Source of the DNA: Flavobacteriales bacterium
Lineage (GTDB): Bacteria > Bacteroidota > Bacteroidia > Flavobacteriales_D > Crocinitomicaceae
Reading direction: 5' to 3'
NCBI GenBank assembly: GCA_013373595.1
Contig: JABXHO010000020.1
Coordinates: 1-33,053, forward strand
DNA: 33,053 nucleotides
How positions within the stretch are numbered: the stretch's first letter is position 1; every line of letters begins with the position of its first letter. The notes beneath the pieces are model-generated. The model was not told the origin of the DNA. It made no database searches and saw only the letters and a program-made list of their open reading frames with translations. This document shows, piece by piece, positions 10,337 through 17,253 of the stretch. Both the position numbers and the translations under genes were made by a program.

Positions 10337-10952
10337 AAGAGATAATTACTTCTTTTTCAGTTCGAATCATCTGGTTCATTAAACGTCGGATGTTCTTCTC
10401 TGTTTTCTCATGGAGATCTAATTGCTGAGCATTTTTGACCAACTTATCCTTCGCTTTCACCTCCAATGTTTTTCGCTCTCGATCGGACCACTTTCCTTGT
10501 TCTTGAAAAACTTCTGTTCGAGAAGGAGAAACCACTACATCCAACACTTTCGGCTTCGGCAGATCAATAAAAATACTATCCGCTGTCTGGCGTATTTTGA
10601 AATTTGTCTCTGACAGGTCAACGCCAAAACGCACTTCACCTCGCACAATGATTGTCAATCTACGTTTGATATTTGAATTGAGGTATTTATCAAACATTTT
10701 TCTAGAATCTAACCATGTCCACGTGGAATTTCCCCGATGACGAATCACAGAATCCATCACCACTTCATCCTTGTAATTGACCACACTTATTTCAGCAATC
10801 GAACGAATCGACTCGATATGAATTGGGGTATCATCAATGCGTAACTCTTCTTCTGGAGTATCCCGAAAGAAGAAATAATATACGAGATACACACCAACAC
10901 CAACCAGCGCAAGAACAACCAGATTTTTCAGTAAACGAATTGTATCATTCAT
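10326..10952 (-). CDS. DUF4230 domain protein, membrane-anchored
   Basis: This 208-residue protein has one N-terminal transmembrane helix (about residues 9-29, LVVLALVGVGVYLVYYFFF) and no lipobox. The rest matches the DUF4230 pattern: IESIRSIAEISVVNYKDE, a central VRGEVRFGVDLSETNF, IDLPKPKVLDVVVSP, then a charged helical C-terminus (KNAQQLDLHEKTEKNIRRLM). DUF4230 has no established biochemical function. It overlaps the preceding DUF4230 gene by 8 bp and the following lipoprotein gene by 11 bp. The topology (short cytoplasmic N-terminus, large exported domain) suggests an envelope role, which is an inference. Confidence 0.82.
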   Translation of the reverse strand: MNDTIRLLKNLVVLALVGVGVYLVYYFFFRDTPEEELRIDDTPIHIESIRSIAEISVVNYKDEVVMDSVIRHRGNSTWTWLDSRKMFDKYLNSNIKRRLTIIVRGEVRFGVDLSETNFKIRQTADSIFIDLPKPKVLDVVVSPSRTEVFQEQGKWSDRERKTLEVKAKDKLVKNAQQLDLHEKTEKNIRRLMNQMIRTEKEVIISFDK

Positions 10953-11514
10953 CCTTTGCCTCCTCTTTTTGGTGAATTACAATTACTTTTTCGTAGCCCA
11001 TCTGCTCATAGAAATCCGTTAAGAATGTCGCTGCATTGTCTTCGGCATCTTCCAAAATTTTTGTGTCGCGCATGTCTGATCGAATAGACGCCTCAGCCTG
11101 ACGCATGTACTTGTATTTTTCGTTTTGTGAAAAACCTTGTCGGAAGCCACTTACACTTTCCATTTCTGTATGAGTGAGCTTCGGGTCCATTGTAAATGAA
11201 GTGATTTCCGCTGGAGGCAACACAATCGTGATCGTATTTCCATTCACCGAAATATCACCTTCCTTAATTTTCTTAAGATCGACTCCCGCTTTGATTTTCG
11301 CCTTGCAGCTCATTAAGATTTTTCGATCGCCCACCTTATACCATTCAGGAGGATCTGAAAGCTTGATTATTTTTCCAATGGTGTATTCTGAAGTGGAAAG
11401 CAACCCGATATTCTTTACTTCGTAAATATCAGCTTTGGGCGGCTCTTTTGTCTCTTCGCCACAGGAAGAAAGAACCAAAATGCTCATTAAGAAAATAGCA
11501 AGCGTATACTTCAT
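10945..11514 (-). CDS. DUF4230 domain lipoprotein
   Basis: This 189-residue protein has a lipoprotein signal (VLSSC, cysteine at residue 18). The mature region follows the DUF4230 layout: an N-terminal LLSTSEYTIGKIIKLSD strand, CKAKIKAGVDLKKIKEGDI, TIVLPPAEITSFTMDP, and a long C-terminal helix. It is a diverged paralogue of the adjacent downstream gene, with a lipid anchor in place of the transmembrane helix. The genes overlap by 8 bp, and the M20 amidohydrolase lies 9 bp upstream. The two could form a heteromeric pair in the envelope (inference). No catalytic residues are recognisable. Confidence 0.8.
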   Translation of the reverse strand: MKYTLAIFLMSILVLSSCGEETKEPPKADIYEVKNIGLLSTSEYTIGKIIKLSDPPEWYKVGDRKILMSCKAKIKAGVDLKKIKEGDISVNGNTITIVLPPAEITSFTMDPKLTHTEMESVSGFRQGFSQNEKYKYMRQAEASIRSDMRDTKILEDAEDNAATFLTDFYEQMGYEKVIVIHQKEEAKDE

Positions 11515-11523
11515 TCTTACAAA

Positions 11524-12714
11524 TTAACAAAATGGCGCTAATGCCATCATTTGCATGCCAAATTTTAACGATTTTTTGTCAATATCGAATCGAGGGTGAT
11601 GCACTCCGTAAACAATCCCTTCTTCTTCATTTCTCACTCCTAAACGGAAAAAGCAAACAGGCACTTCTTGCGAATAGTACGAAAAATCCTCTGCCGTTAG
11701 GCGAATAGGTAATTCTTCCACATGCTCTTCTCCCAAGAAATCCTTTGCTGCCTGGCGCATACGCTGAGTCGTTTCTGGATCATTCTCCAAATAAGGATAT
11801 CCCTTGCTGATCGTTACTTCTGCTCTACCTCCACTCGCCTTTGCAACATCTTCAGCTGTTTGTTGAATTAACGCCAAAGCTTGTGCACGCCATTCCTCAT
11901 TCATGGTTCTGAAAGTTCCTTTGAGGTGTGCCTTCGACGGGATCACATTGGTTGCTCCTAGAGCTTCAAAGTGCCCAAACGAAAGCACGCACGGAATTTT
12001 TGGATCGCATTTTCGGCTCACCACTTGCTGCATCGTTTGCAACATATTCGCACCAATCATAATCGGGTCAATACAACGGTGTGGCGTAGCGCCATGCCCG
12101 CCTTTCCCATGAATCGTGATGTACACTTCATCACAAGAAGCCATGTAAATTCCTTCTTTGAAGCCCACATTTCCCACTTCCATATCCGGAAAGACATGTA
12201 AGGCCGCCATTCGTTCTACCTTCGGGTTTTCCAATGCACCATCGCGAATCATGTAGGTTGCTCCTCCGGGATTTTTTTCCTCCCCTGGCTGAAAAATCAA
12301 CTTAACAGGCTGAGGCAATTCATCTTTCAATTCATTCAAAATTTCCGCAGCACCCAAGAGAACAGATGTATGTACATCGTGTCCACATGCATGCATAATT
12401 CCCTCCTTTGTTGACTTATAGGGAACCTCATTTTCCTCCTGAATTGGTAACGCATCTAAATCTGCACGCAACCCAAAACACGGCATATACTCTGAATGCT
12501 TCGCACCACGAATCATGGCTACAATTCCCGTATCCCCTACTCCAGTCGTATGTTCAATTCCGATGGTGGTCAATACTTCCGACACGTACTTCATCGTTTC
12601 ATGTTCTTGATAAGAAAGTTCAGGATGAGCATGTAAGTGTTCGCGGTAACCACGAACCTTCTCGAAAATTTCTTCCGATTTCTCACGGATCAGGGTATGA
12701 ATCTCAGGAGTCAT
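11524..12714 (-). CDS. M20 family amidohydrolase / metallopeptidase
   Basis: This 396-residue protein belongs to the M20D group (N-acyl-amino-acid, hippurate or IAA-amino-acid hydrolases), which split amide bonds of N-acylated amino acids with a di-metal centre. Visible metal and active-site motifs are RADLDALPI (83-91), HACGHD (108-113, Cys and His ligands), QPGEE (142-146), ALHV (171-174), and a C-terminal TAEDFSYY segment. A dimerisation domain sits between about residues 190 and 300. It has no signal peptide and is presumably cytoplasmic. The ATG start overlaps the end of the upstream TauE-like gene by 11 bp, indicating coupling with a permease. The physiological substrate cannot be read from sequence. 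Confidence 0.93.
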   Translation of the reverse strand: MTPEIHTLIREKSEEIFEKVRGYREHLHAHPELSYQEHETMKYVSEVLTTIGIEHTTGVGDTGIVAMIRGAKHSEYMPCFGLRADLDALPIQEENEVPYKSTKEGIMHACGHDVHTSVLLGAAEILNELKDELPQPVKLIFQPGEEKNPGGATYMIRDGALENPKVERMAALHVFPDMEVGNVGFKEGIYMASCDEVYITIHGKGGHGATPHRCIDPIMIGANMLQTMQQVVSRKCDPKIPCVLSFGHFEALGATNVIPSKAHLKGTFRTMNEEWRAQALALIQQTAEDVAKASGGRAEVTISKGYPYLENDPETTQRMRQAAKDFLGEEHVEELPIRLTAEDFSYYSQEVPVCFFRLGVRNEEEGIVYGVHHPRFDIDKKSLKFGMQMMALAPFC

Positions 12715-13096
12715 TTGATAATGTATTTATTCCAGATGTAATCATTTTGAAGGAAACCACAGCCATGACAATCCCAAATATAATGCGAACAACTGCTGGG
12801 GATATTTTCAATGCGAAGCGTGAGCCGAAGTATCCGCCAAGAACGAACGCTAGAGAAATTACTAGGCCAAATTTCCAATTGATTTGATCCGATTTATAGT
12901 AATTGTGAACTGCTAAAATCCCTACGGGAAGCAGTAAAACGAATAGACTTGTTCCTTGTGCTTCATGCTGCGACATTCCAAGGATGTAGACTAATGCAGG
13001 GACGATGATAATTCCTCCACCAACTCCCACAAATCCACTGAGGACTCCCGCAAAGGTGCCAATCGCAATAAGAATCAGGAGCGTCTGAGTGTCCAT
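12704..13096 (-). CDS. TauE/SafE family permease, half-length
   Basis: This 130-residue membrane protein has four hydrophobic segments and the family motif FVGVGGGIIIVPAL near the N-terminus. It corresponds to a single TauE/SafE (DUF81) repeat, whereas typical members carry two repeats in ~250 residues, so a functional unit would need a homodimer. In-frame codons extend upstream, but the ATG at 13096 directly precedes the conserved first helix and the extension is not family-like, so this start was chosen. The family exports sulfur-containing anions or organic acids; the substrate here is unknown. It is the first gene of the 9902-13096 operon, overlapping the M20 gene by 11 bp. Confidence 0.82.
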   Translation of the reverse strand: MDTQTLLILIAIGTFAGVLSGFVGVGGGIIIVPALVYILGMSQHEAQGTSLFVLLLPVGILAVHNYYKSDQINWKFGLVISLAFVLGGYFGSRFALKISPAVVRIIFGIVMAVVSFKMITSGINTLSNDS

Positions 13097-13107
13097 CGTT
13101 TTTTTGA

Positions 13108-13138
13108 TAAAAATAGTTATTTCTGAGGTGACGTTCAA
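13108..13138 (-). promoter_or_regulatory. Candidate promoter upstream of the TauE-M20-DUF4230 operon
   Basis: On the minus strand, TTG (13138-13136), a 20-bp spacer and TATTTTTA (13115-13108) fit the Bacteroidota TTTG-N19/20-TAnnTTTG pattern with one mismatch in the -7 element. It would leave a leader of only ~8 nt before the ATG at 13096, unusually short, so confidence is low. Confidence 0.3.
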
Positions 13139-13159
13139 TTTGAAGAATGGGTTAATCTT

Positions 13160-13178
13160 ATTTCCTAGTATTAGGCAA
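13160..13178 (+). repeat. Left arm of a 19-bp inverted repeat flanking the array
   Basis: ATTTCCTAGTATTAGGCAA matches the reverse complement of 13934-13952 (ATTTCCTAGTATTTGGCAA) at 18 of 19 positions. The two arms bracket the whole tandem array, 755 bp apart. Similarity ends at the arm borders, and no convincing target-site duplication is visible. Confidence 0.65.
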
Positions 13179-13254
13179 GAGTAGATAAATAGAGGGGTAA
13201 CAGGTTCACGGAAGTACAATGTCATTTTCACTGACAAGTACGCGAATTCTCAAT

Positions 13255-13860
13255 GGAGTTTCGTTTATGTTATTCTTTGTCCTCGAGGTACAATTTAAAC
13301 TATGTGGTTTATTTTTTCACCACAAAGACGCAGGCTTGACGAAGTCAAGACACAAAGCTGTGTTTGGTTTAACGCAAAGATTCTAGGACCCGAAGTCTCA
13401 AAGGAGTTTCATTTATGTTCTTCTTTGTACTCGAGGTACAATTTAAACTATGTCACTATGTGGTTTATTTTCTACCACAATGACACAGGCTTGACGGTGT
13501 CGAGACACAAAGCTGCGTTTGGCTTACCGCAAAGCTTCTAGGACACGAAGTCTCAAAGGAGTTTCATTTATGTTCTTCTTTGTCCTCGAGGTACAATTTA
13601 AACTATGTCACTATGTGGTTTATTTTTTCACCACAATGACACAGGCTTGACGGAGTCAAGACACAAAGCTGTGTTTGACTTACCACAAAGACTTTGTTTG
13701 AATGTGTTTTGCGTTGTGTTCAAGCATTTATTCATAAAATGAGAATCCTTGTGAACCCTGTGACTTCGTGGTTTATTTTCTACCACAATGACACAGGCTT
13801 GACGGTGTCGAGACACAAAGCTGTGTTTGGCTTACTGCAAAGCTTCTAGGACGCGAAGGT
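13255..13860 (+). repeat. Tandem array of ~155-bp intergenic repeats (about 3.5 copies)
   Basis: The motif GTGGTTTATTTT recurs at 13304, 13460, 13615 and 13768 (spacings 156, 155 and 153). The flanking block beginning GGAGTTTC recurs at 13255, 13403 and 13558. Each unit contains a TGTGGT...ACCACA palindrome (weaker in the fourth unit), then a CTTGAC-loop-GTCAAG (or GTCGAG) hairpin, then ACACAAAGCTG. Copies 2 and 3 carry an extra TCACTATG before GTGGTTT that copy 1 lacks. Between the third and fourth hairpins, the usual GGAGTTTC-to-ACTATG block is replaced by a different stretch (13690-13767). Copy 4 is partial and ends near 13860. The same family reappears inverted at 32970-33053. No coding capacity is credible. 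Confidence 0.9.
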
Positions 13861-13933
13861 TTGAGTGAACTACGATGTCTGATGATACGCAACCTTGTTC
13901 TTTTTCGTTGAAATTCCCAAAAAAACAGTGCGT

Positions 13934-13952
13934 TTGCCAAATACTAGGAAAT
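13934..13952 (-). repeat. Right arm of a 19-bp inverted repeat flanking the array
   Basis: TTGCCAAATACTAGGAAAT is the inverted partner of 13160-13178 with one mismatch. It lies about 75 bp beyond the last repeat unit and ~80 bp before the end of the LuxE-like gene. Confidence 0.65.
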
Positions 13953-14032
13953 GCAATTTAGGGTAGGATGTATTGGATCTTTTCAAGCACTACACCCCAA
14001 ACTGATTTCATAAATCCAAAAATCTAATCGAT

Positions 14033-15016
14033 TTATTGTACCAACAAATTACAACCGCGCACATCAGAATGATCGAAGCGCCCCATGATTTGGAAACCTT
14101 TATCGGTGATCTTCCCTAAGTCCTGTGTTGCGATGAAGGAACAGCTATGGAGGTTTGCCAGGTCGATGATGTTCACTCCTCCCGTTTTTCCATTTTCAAC
14201 GTAGTTGAAGGGATCGTTTGTTTCGCGAATCAAGATATCCATCCATGGACACATTTCAAAGATTCCATCTTCGTTGCTGTATGCTTGAGAAAGTAATTCC
14301 GTCATTCCGTACTCGGAGGAAATATTCGGACAATTCAATCCTTCGCGCAGCAATTGATGCAACTCCTGTTTAGTAATCTCCTTGCGTCGACCTTTCATTC
14401 CACCCGTTTCAATGATCGTTGCTTTCGATAAATTTGGTTTCAACTCACATAAATCCAAGAGCGAATAGGCTACACCAAAAATCACGACCTTCTTTCCTTT
14501 CGCAGTGGCGAGCTTGTAGTACTTTTCCACCTCTTCCAAATCATTCAACAGAAACTGCGAAAGTGAATCGCTACTCTCTTTGATCAAATCATCCACCATG
14601 TAAACCAAGCTAGAATCGCCTTGATCGAGATAGTTGGGCAATAATGCCAGCACCACCTGATCTTCAACATTTCCGATGAATTTTGAATAAATCGCTCGAA
14701 AGGATCTCTTATACAAGTCTGACGAAGCTACAAAATGTTGCGAACGCTCACCTCCTGTTCCACTGCTCTTGAAAATTACTTCAGGCTCCTGTCCTTCATC
14801 AATTACACGGTGACTTTTAAAGAATGAAATCGGCAAGAAAGGAATCTCCTCAACCGAGGTTGGCTTTTTCCAATTGAGTTCTTGAATGTACGTACGATAA
14901 ATGGGACAGTTTTCCGATTGATAGGCATACACATCCAAGACGACACGTTGCCAATCTGATTCACTTTGAATCGAGAAAATGCGATTTTCCAAGTCTTTGA
15001 TTCCCGTGAAAGTCAT
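14033..15016 (-). CDS. LuxE-like acyl-protein synthetase / acyl-activating enzyme
   Basis: This 327-residue protein resembles the LuxE/acyl-protein synthetase branch of the ANL adenylating superfamily. LuxE activates fatty acids with ATP and transfers the acyl group to a cysteine or partner protein. Visible features are EEIPFLPISFFKSHRV near residues 57-71, the ATP-binding loop FKSSGTGGERS (82-92), ISSEYGMTELLSQAY (the adenylation A5-like motif) and a C-terminal LGKITDKGFQIMGRFDHSDVRGCNL resembling the ANL A7-A8 region. It lacks the large N-terminal domain of CoA ligases. It begins 7 bp after the MlaF-like gene, so it is probably co-transcribed with mlaE-mlaF homologues. The substrate is unknown; an acyl chain connected with lipid trafficking is inferred. 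Confidence 0.82.
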   Translation of the reverse strand: MTFTGIKDLENRIFSIQSESDWQRVVLDVYAYQSENCPIYRTYIQELNWKKPTSVEEIPFLPISFFKSHRVIDEGQEPEVIFKSSGTGGERSQHFVASSDLYKRSFRAIYSKFIGNVEDQVVLALLPNYLDQGDSSLVYMVDDLIKESSDSLSQFLLNDLEEVEKYYKLATAKGKKVVIFGVAYSLLDLCELKPNLSKATIIETGGMKGRRKEITKQELHQLLREGLNCPNISSEYGMTELLSQAYSNEDGIFEMCPWMDILIRETNDPFNYVENGKTGGVNIIDLANLHSCSFIATQDLGKITDKGFQIMGRFDHSDVRGCNLLVQ

Positions 15017-15023
15017 CGGATGA

Positions 15024-15794
15024 TTATTTACGTTTTTCCTGCATCGACGAGCGGATTTCCTTCATGAAGTCCGATGCATATACAAAGTCGATAATTTCCT
15101 GATTGTCCGTTGTCAGAATGGTTTTTCGGTCGCCCGACCACCAATTTCTTCCATCATGAATAAACATGATATTGTCTCCAATCTCGATTACGGAGTTCAT
15201 ATCGTGGGTAATTACAACCGTTGTGATATCGAATTCGTAGGTAATCTCACGAATCAAATTATCGATTACGATGGCCGTTTTTGGATCCAACCCAGAGTTC
15301 GGCTCATCGCAAAACAAGTATTTCGGGTTCATCGCAATGGCTCGAGCAATCGCAATACGTTTTTGCATCCCTCCTGAACATTCCGCAGGATAAAGTCCAT
15401 TTCTTCCTTCAAGATTGACACGATCCAAACAAAAATTGACACGATCGAGCTTTTCCTTCTTCGACATTTTGGTAAACATCGTTAATGGAAACATGATGTT
15501 TTCTTCAACCGTCATTGAGTCGAACAAAGCCGAACCTTGGAAGAGCATTCCAATTTCCTGACGAATCAACATCCGTTCCTTTCGGCTCATTTCAGTAAAA
15601 TTCTCTCCTCCGTAGTGGATCTCTCCACCTTTATCTGGTTCGTGCAATCCAACGATACATTTGGTTAACACAGACTTTCCTTGTCCGGATTGTCCGATCA
15701 CCATATTCACCTTACCCTTCTCGAAAACCGTATTGATTTCATGAAGGATTTGCTTGTCACCAAAGGATTTATTCAGATTCTTTACCTCTATCAT
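15024..15794 (-). CDS. MlaF-like ABC transporter ATP-binding protein
   Basis: This 256-residue ABC ATPase has Walker A GQSGQGKS (34-41), Q-loop LFQGSALFDSMTVEENI (from residue 84), signature CSGGMQKR (139-146), Walker B LFCDEP (160-165) and the switch histidine H197. GSALFDSMTV and SGGMQKR are characteristic of the Mla/Ttg2A group, which drives phospholipid movement between the membranes. The first signature residue is Cys rather than the usual Leu. The ATG overlaps the MlaE stop by 4 bp (ATGA), so the two form a coupled transporter operon. No MlaD (MCE) gene is next to it, although in Bacteroidota mlaD is often separate or lies elsewhere. Confidence 0.9.
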   Translation of the reverse strand: MIEVKNLNKSFGDKQILHEINTVFEKGKVNMVIGQSGQGKSVLTKCIVGLHEPDKGGEIHYGGENFTEMSRKERMLIRQEIGMLFQGSALFDSMTVEENIMFPLTMFTKMSKKEKLDRVNFCLDRVNLEGRNGLYPAECSGGMQKRIAIARAIAMNPKYLFCDEPNSGLDPKTAIVIDNLIREITYEFDITTVVITHDMNSVIEIGDNIMFIHDGRNWWSGDRKTILTTDNQEIIDFVYASDFMKEIRSSMQEKRK

Positions 15795-16534
15795 AACAAG
15801 AACATTTGCGTTAAGAGGAAGTTAGCGATCAAGATGGCGATACTCGCCGTAACAACGGCCTTGGTTGCGGATTTACCAACATCCAATGCACCACCTTTGG
15901 TATAATACCCGTAGAATGATGAAATCGAAACGATCAAAAAGGCGAAAACAACCGTTTTACTCAAAGCATAAACGATGTTACTCGGAACGAAGAACGATCG
16001 AATTCCAACTACGTAAGTTTCCGTTGAAGCGAGTTCAGACAATACCAAAGACAACCATCCACCAATCAAACTCAATCCCATTGAGAAGATGATCAATACA
16101 GGGAAGAAGAAAACAGCACCTAAAATTTTCGGTAATACCAAAAAGGTCAAGCTATTCACTCCCATTACTTCGAGAGCGTCAATTTGCTCCGTTGTTTTCA
16201 TGGTTCCGATTTCCGACGCTACGTTCGACCCAACTTTTCCCGCCAAAATCAGCGAAATCATCGTTGGAGAGAACTCCAAAATGGTACTGGACCGTGTGAT
16301 GTAACCAATGGTATATTCTGGCAACCAAGGAGATGTCATGTTCGATGCCGTTTGCAAGGCGATTACACCTCCCATGAACACCGACATCAACGCTACAATT
16401 GGAATAGAATTAATTCCAATGAAGTGAATTTCGTGAAACAAACGCGCACGAAACACACCCCACTTTTCTGGACGTGAAAACACAATCCAGAGCATGTGCA
16501 TGTACTTTCCTATATTTTGCAGGGCTTTTAACAC
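15791..16534 (-). CDS. MlaE-like ABC transporter permease
   Basis: This 247-residue inner-membrane permease has five to six hydrophobic segments. The MlaE hallmark region is clear: GINSIPIVALMSVFMGGVI, then FSPTMISLILAGKVGSNVASEIGTMKTTEQIDALEVMGV, the conserved coupling segment that contacts the ATPase. It partners the overlapping MlaF-like gene in phospholipid trafficking for outer-membrane asymmetry. The listed start is GTG; an ATG at 16501 (residue 12) is an alternative. A promoter-like TTG-N19-TAATTTAG ends only a few bases before the GTG, which would favour the ATG if it is real. It is the first gene of the mlaE-mlaF-luxE-like operon, divergent from the SprT-like gene. Confidence 0.9.
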   Translation of the reverse strand: MLKALQNIGKYMHMLWIVFSRPEKWGVFRARLFHEIHFIGINSIPIVALMSVFMGGVIALQTASNMTSPWLPEYTIGYITRSSTILEFSPTMISLILAGKVGSNVASEIGTMKTTEQIDALEVMGVNSLTFLVLPKILGAVFFFPVLIIFSMGLSLIGGWLSLVLSELASTETYVVGIRSFFVPSNIVYALSKTVVFAFLIVSISSFYGYYTKGGALDVGKSATKAVVTASIAILIANFLLTQMFLL

Positions 16535-16626
16535 TACCGCTAAATTAACTGTATTTTTTATGTTGGCAAGAAGATCGTTCTGAATTCGTGTCAGATTGAG
16601 GATTAACTGTAATTTTATTCCAAATT

Positions 16627-17250
16627 ATGGAATCTAAACGTGTTCAATACGAACGCATCTTGCAGCGTTACTTACCCGAGCCATTTGTAGAAATGGTGAT
16701 CGAATTGTTGATGTCGTATACGGTTCAGTTTAAAATTGTGAAGCCGCGAAAAACGAAGCTTGGTGATTTCCGAGCCAAGAATAAACATGGAAAACCGCAA
16801 ATCACAATCAATGGCGACTTAAACCCCTATTCGTTTCTTGTTACTACCTTGCATGAATTCGCTCATTTGACGAATTATCTTGAACATGGACATCGCGTAG
16901 CACCGCACGGAAAAGAATGGAAATTGCACTACACTCGATTGTTGCTTCCCGTAATTGATCATCCCGAAACGCCCGAAAAACTGCGTGCAGCTTTATTGAA
17001 TTCAGCTACGAACATGAAGGCATCTTCTTGTACCGATCAACAGTTACAACGAACATTGCTTACGTTTGATTCACGTAATGATAACTTGCGGACACTCGAG
17101 GAATTACCTAAAAACAGTACTTTTGCGCTTAACGGGAAAACGTTTCAAAAGGGCGTTTTGCGGAGAACTAGGTATTTATGTACCGATCTCAAATCGAAGC
17201 GACAATATTTAGTGAGTGCACTGGCTCATGTAGAACTTGTAGAAGAATAG
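16627..17250 (+). CDS. SprT-like domain protein (zinc metallopeptidase-like)
   Basis: This 207-residue cytoplasmic protein carries the SprT/Spartan-like HExxH motif (HEFAH, 76-80), followed by the third-ligand region HRVAPHGKEW (candidate histidine at 94). The core lies around residues 25-110. SprT-like proteins are zinc metallopeptidases; eukaryotic Spartan removes DNA-protein crosslinks, but bacterial roles are poorly defined. The C-terminal part (ALNGKTFQKGVLRRTRYLC) resembles the zinc-ribbon position of SprT but lacks a four-cysteine cluster. It is followed after 3 bp by manC, probably one transcript. Confidence 0.85.
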   Translation: MESKRVQYERILQRYLPEPFVEMVIELLMSYTVQFKIVKPRKTKLGDFRAKNKHGKPQITINGDLNPYSFLVTTLHEFAHLTNYLEHGHRVAPHGKEWKLHYTRLLLPVIDHPETPEKLRAALLNSATNMKASSCTDQQLQRTLLTFDSRNDNLRTLEELPKNSTFALNGKTFQKGVLRRTRYLCTDLKSKRQYLVSALAHVELVEE

Positions 17251-17253
17251 AAG

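Larger units (their letters stand above)
13097..14032. other. 936-bp gene-free region with repeat array
   Basis: No plausible gene was found on either strand. The region contains the probable TauE operon promoter, a 19-bp inverted repeat pair (13160-13178 and 13934-13952), and a tandem array of ~155-bp repeats (13255-13860). The remaining ~80 bp before the end of the LuxE-like gene shows no recognisable feature. Short open frames inside the repeats follow the repeat period and have no protein-like character. Confidence 0.7.

Noticed and set aside
13302-13541. 79-residue open frame on the plus strand inside the repeats
   Set aside because: It spans two repeat units, its sequence simply mirrors the repeat period, and it has no protein-like composition or ribosome-binding context.
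13628-13816. 62-residue open frame on the minus strand inside the repeats
   Set aside because: It reads through repeat units 3 and 4 and has no similarity to a family; explained by the repeat.
13255-13860. CRISPR array or integron attC cluster
   Set aside because: Repeats are directly contiguous with no short unique spacers, and there are no gene cassettes, integrase or Cas genes nearby.
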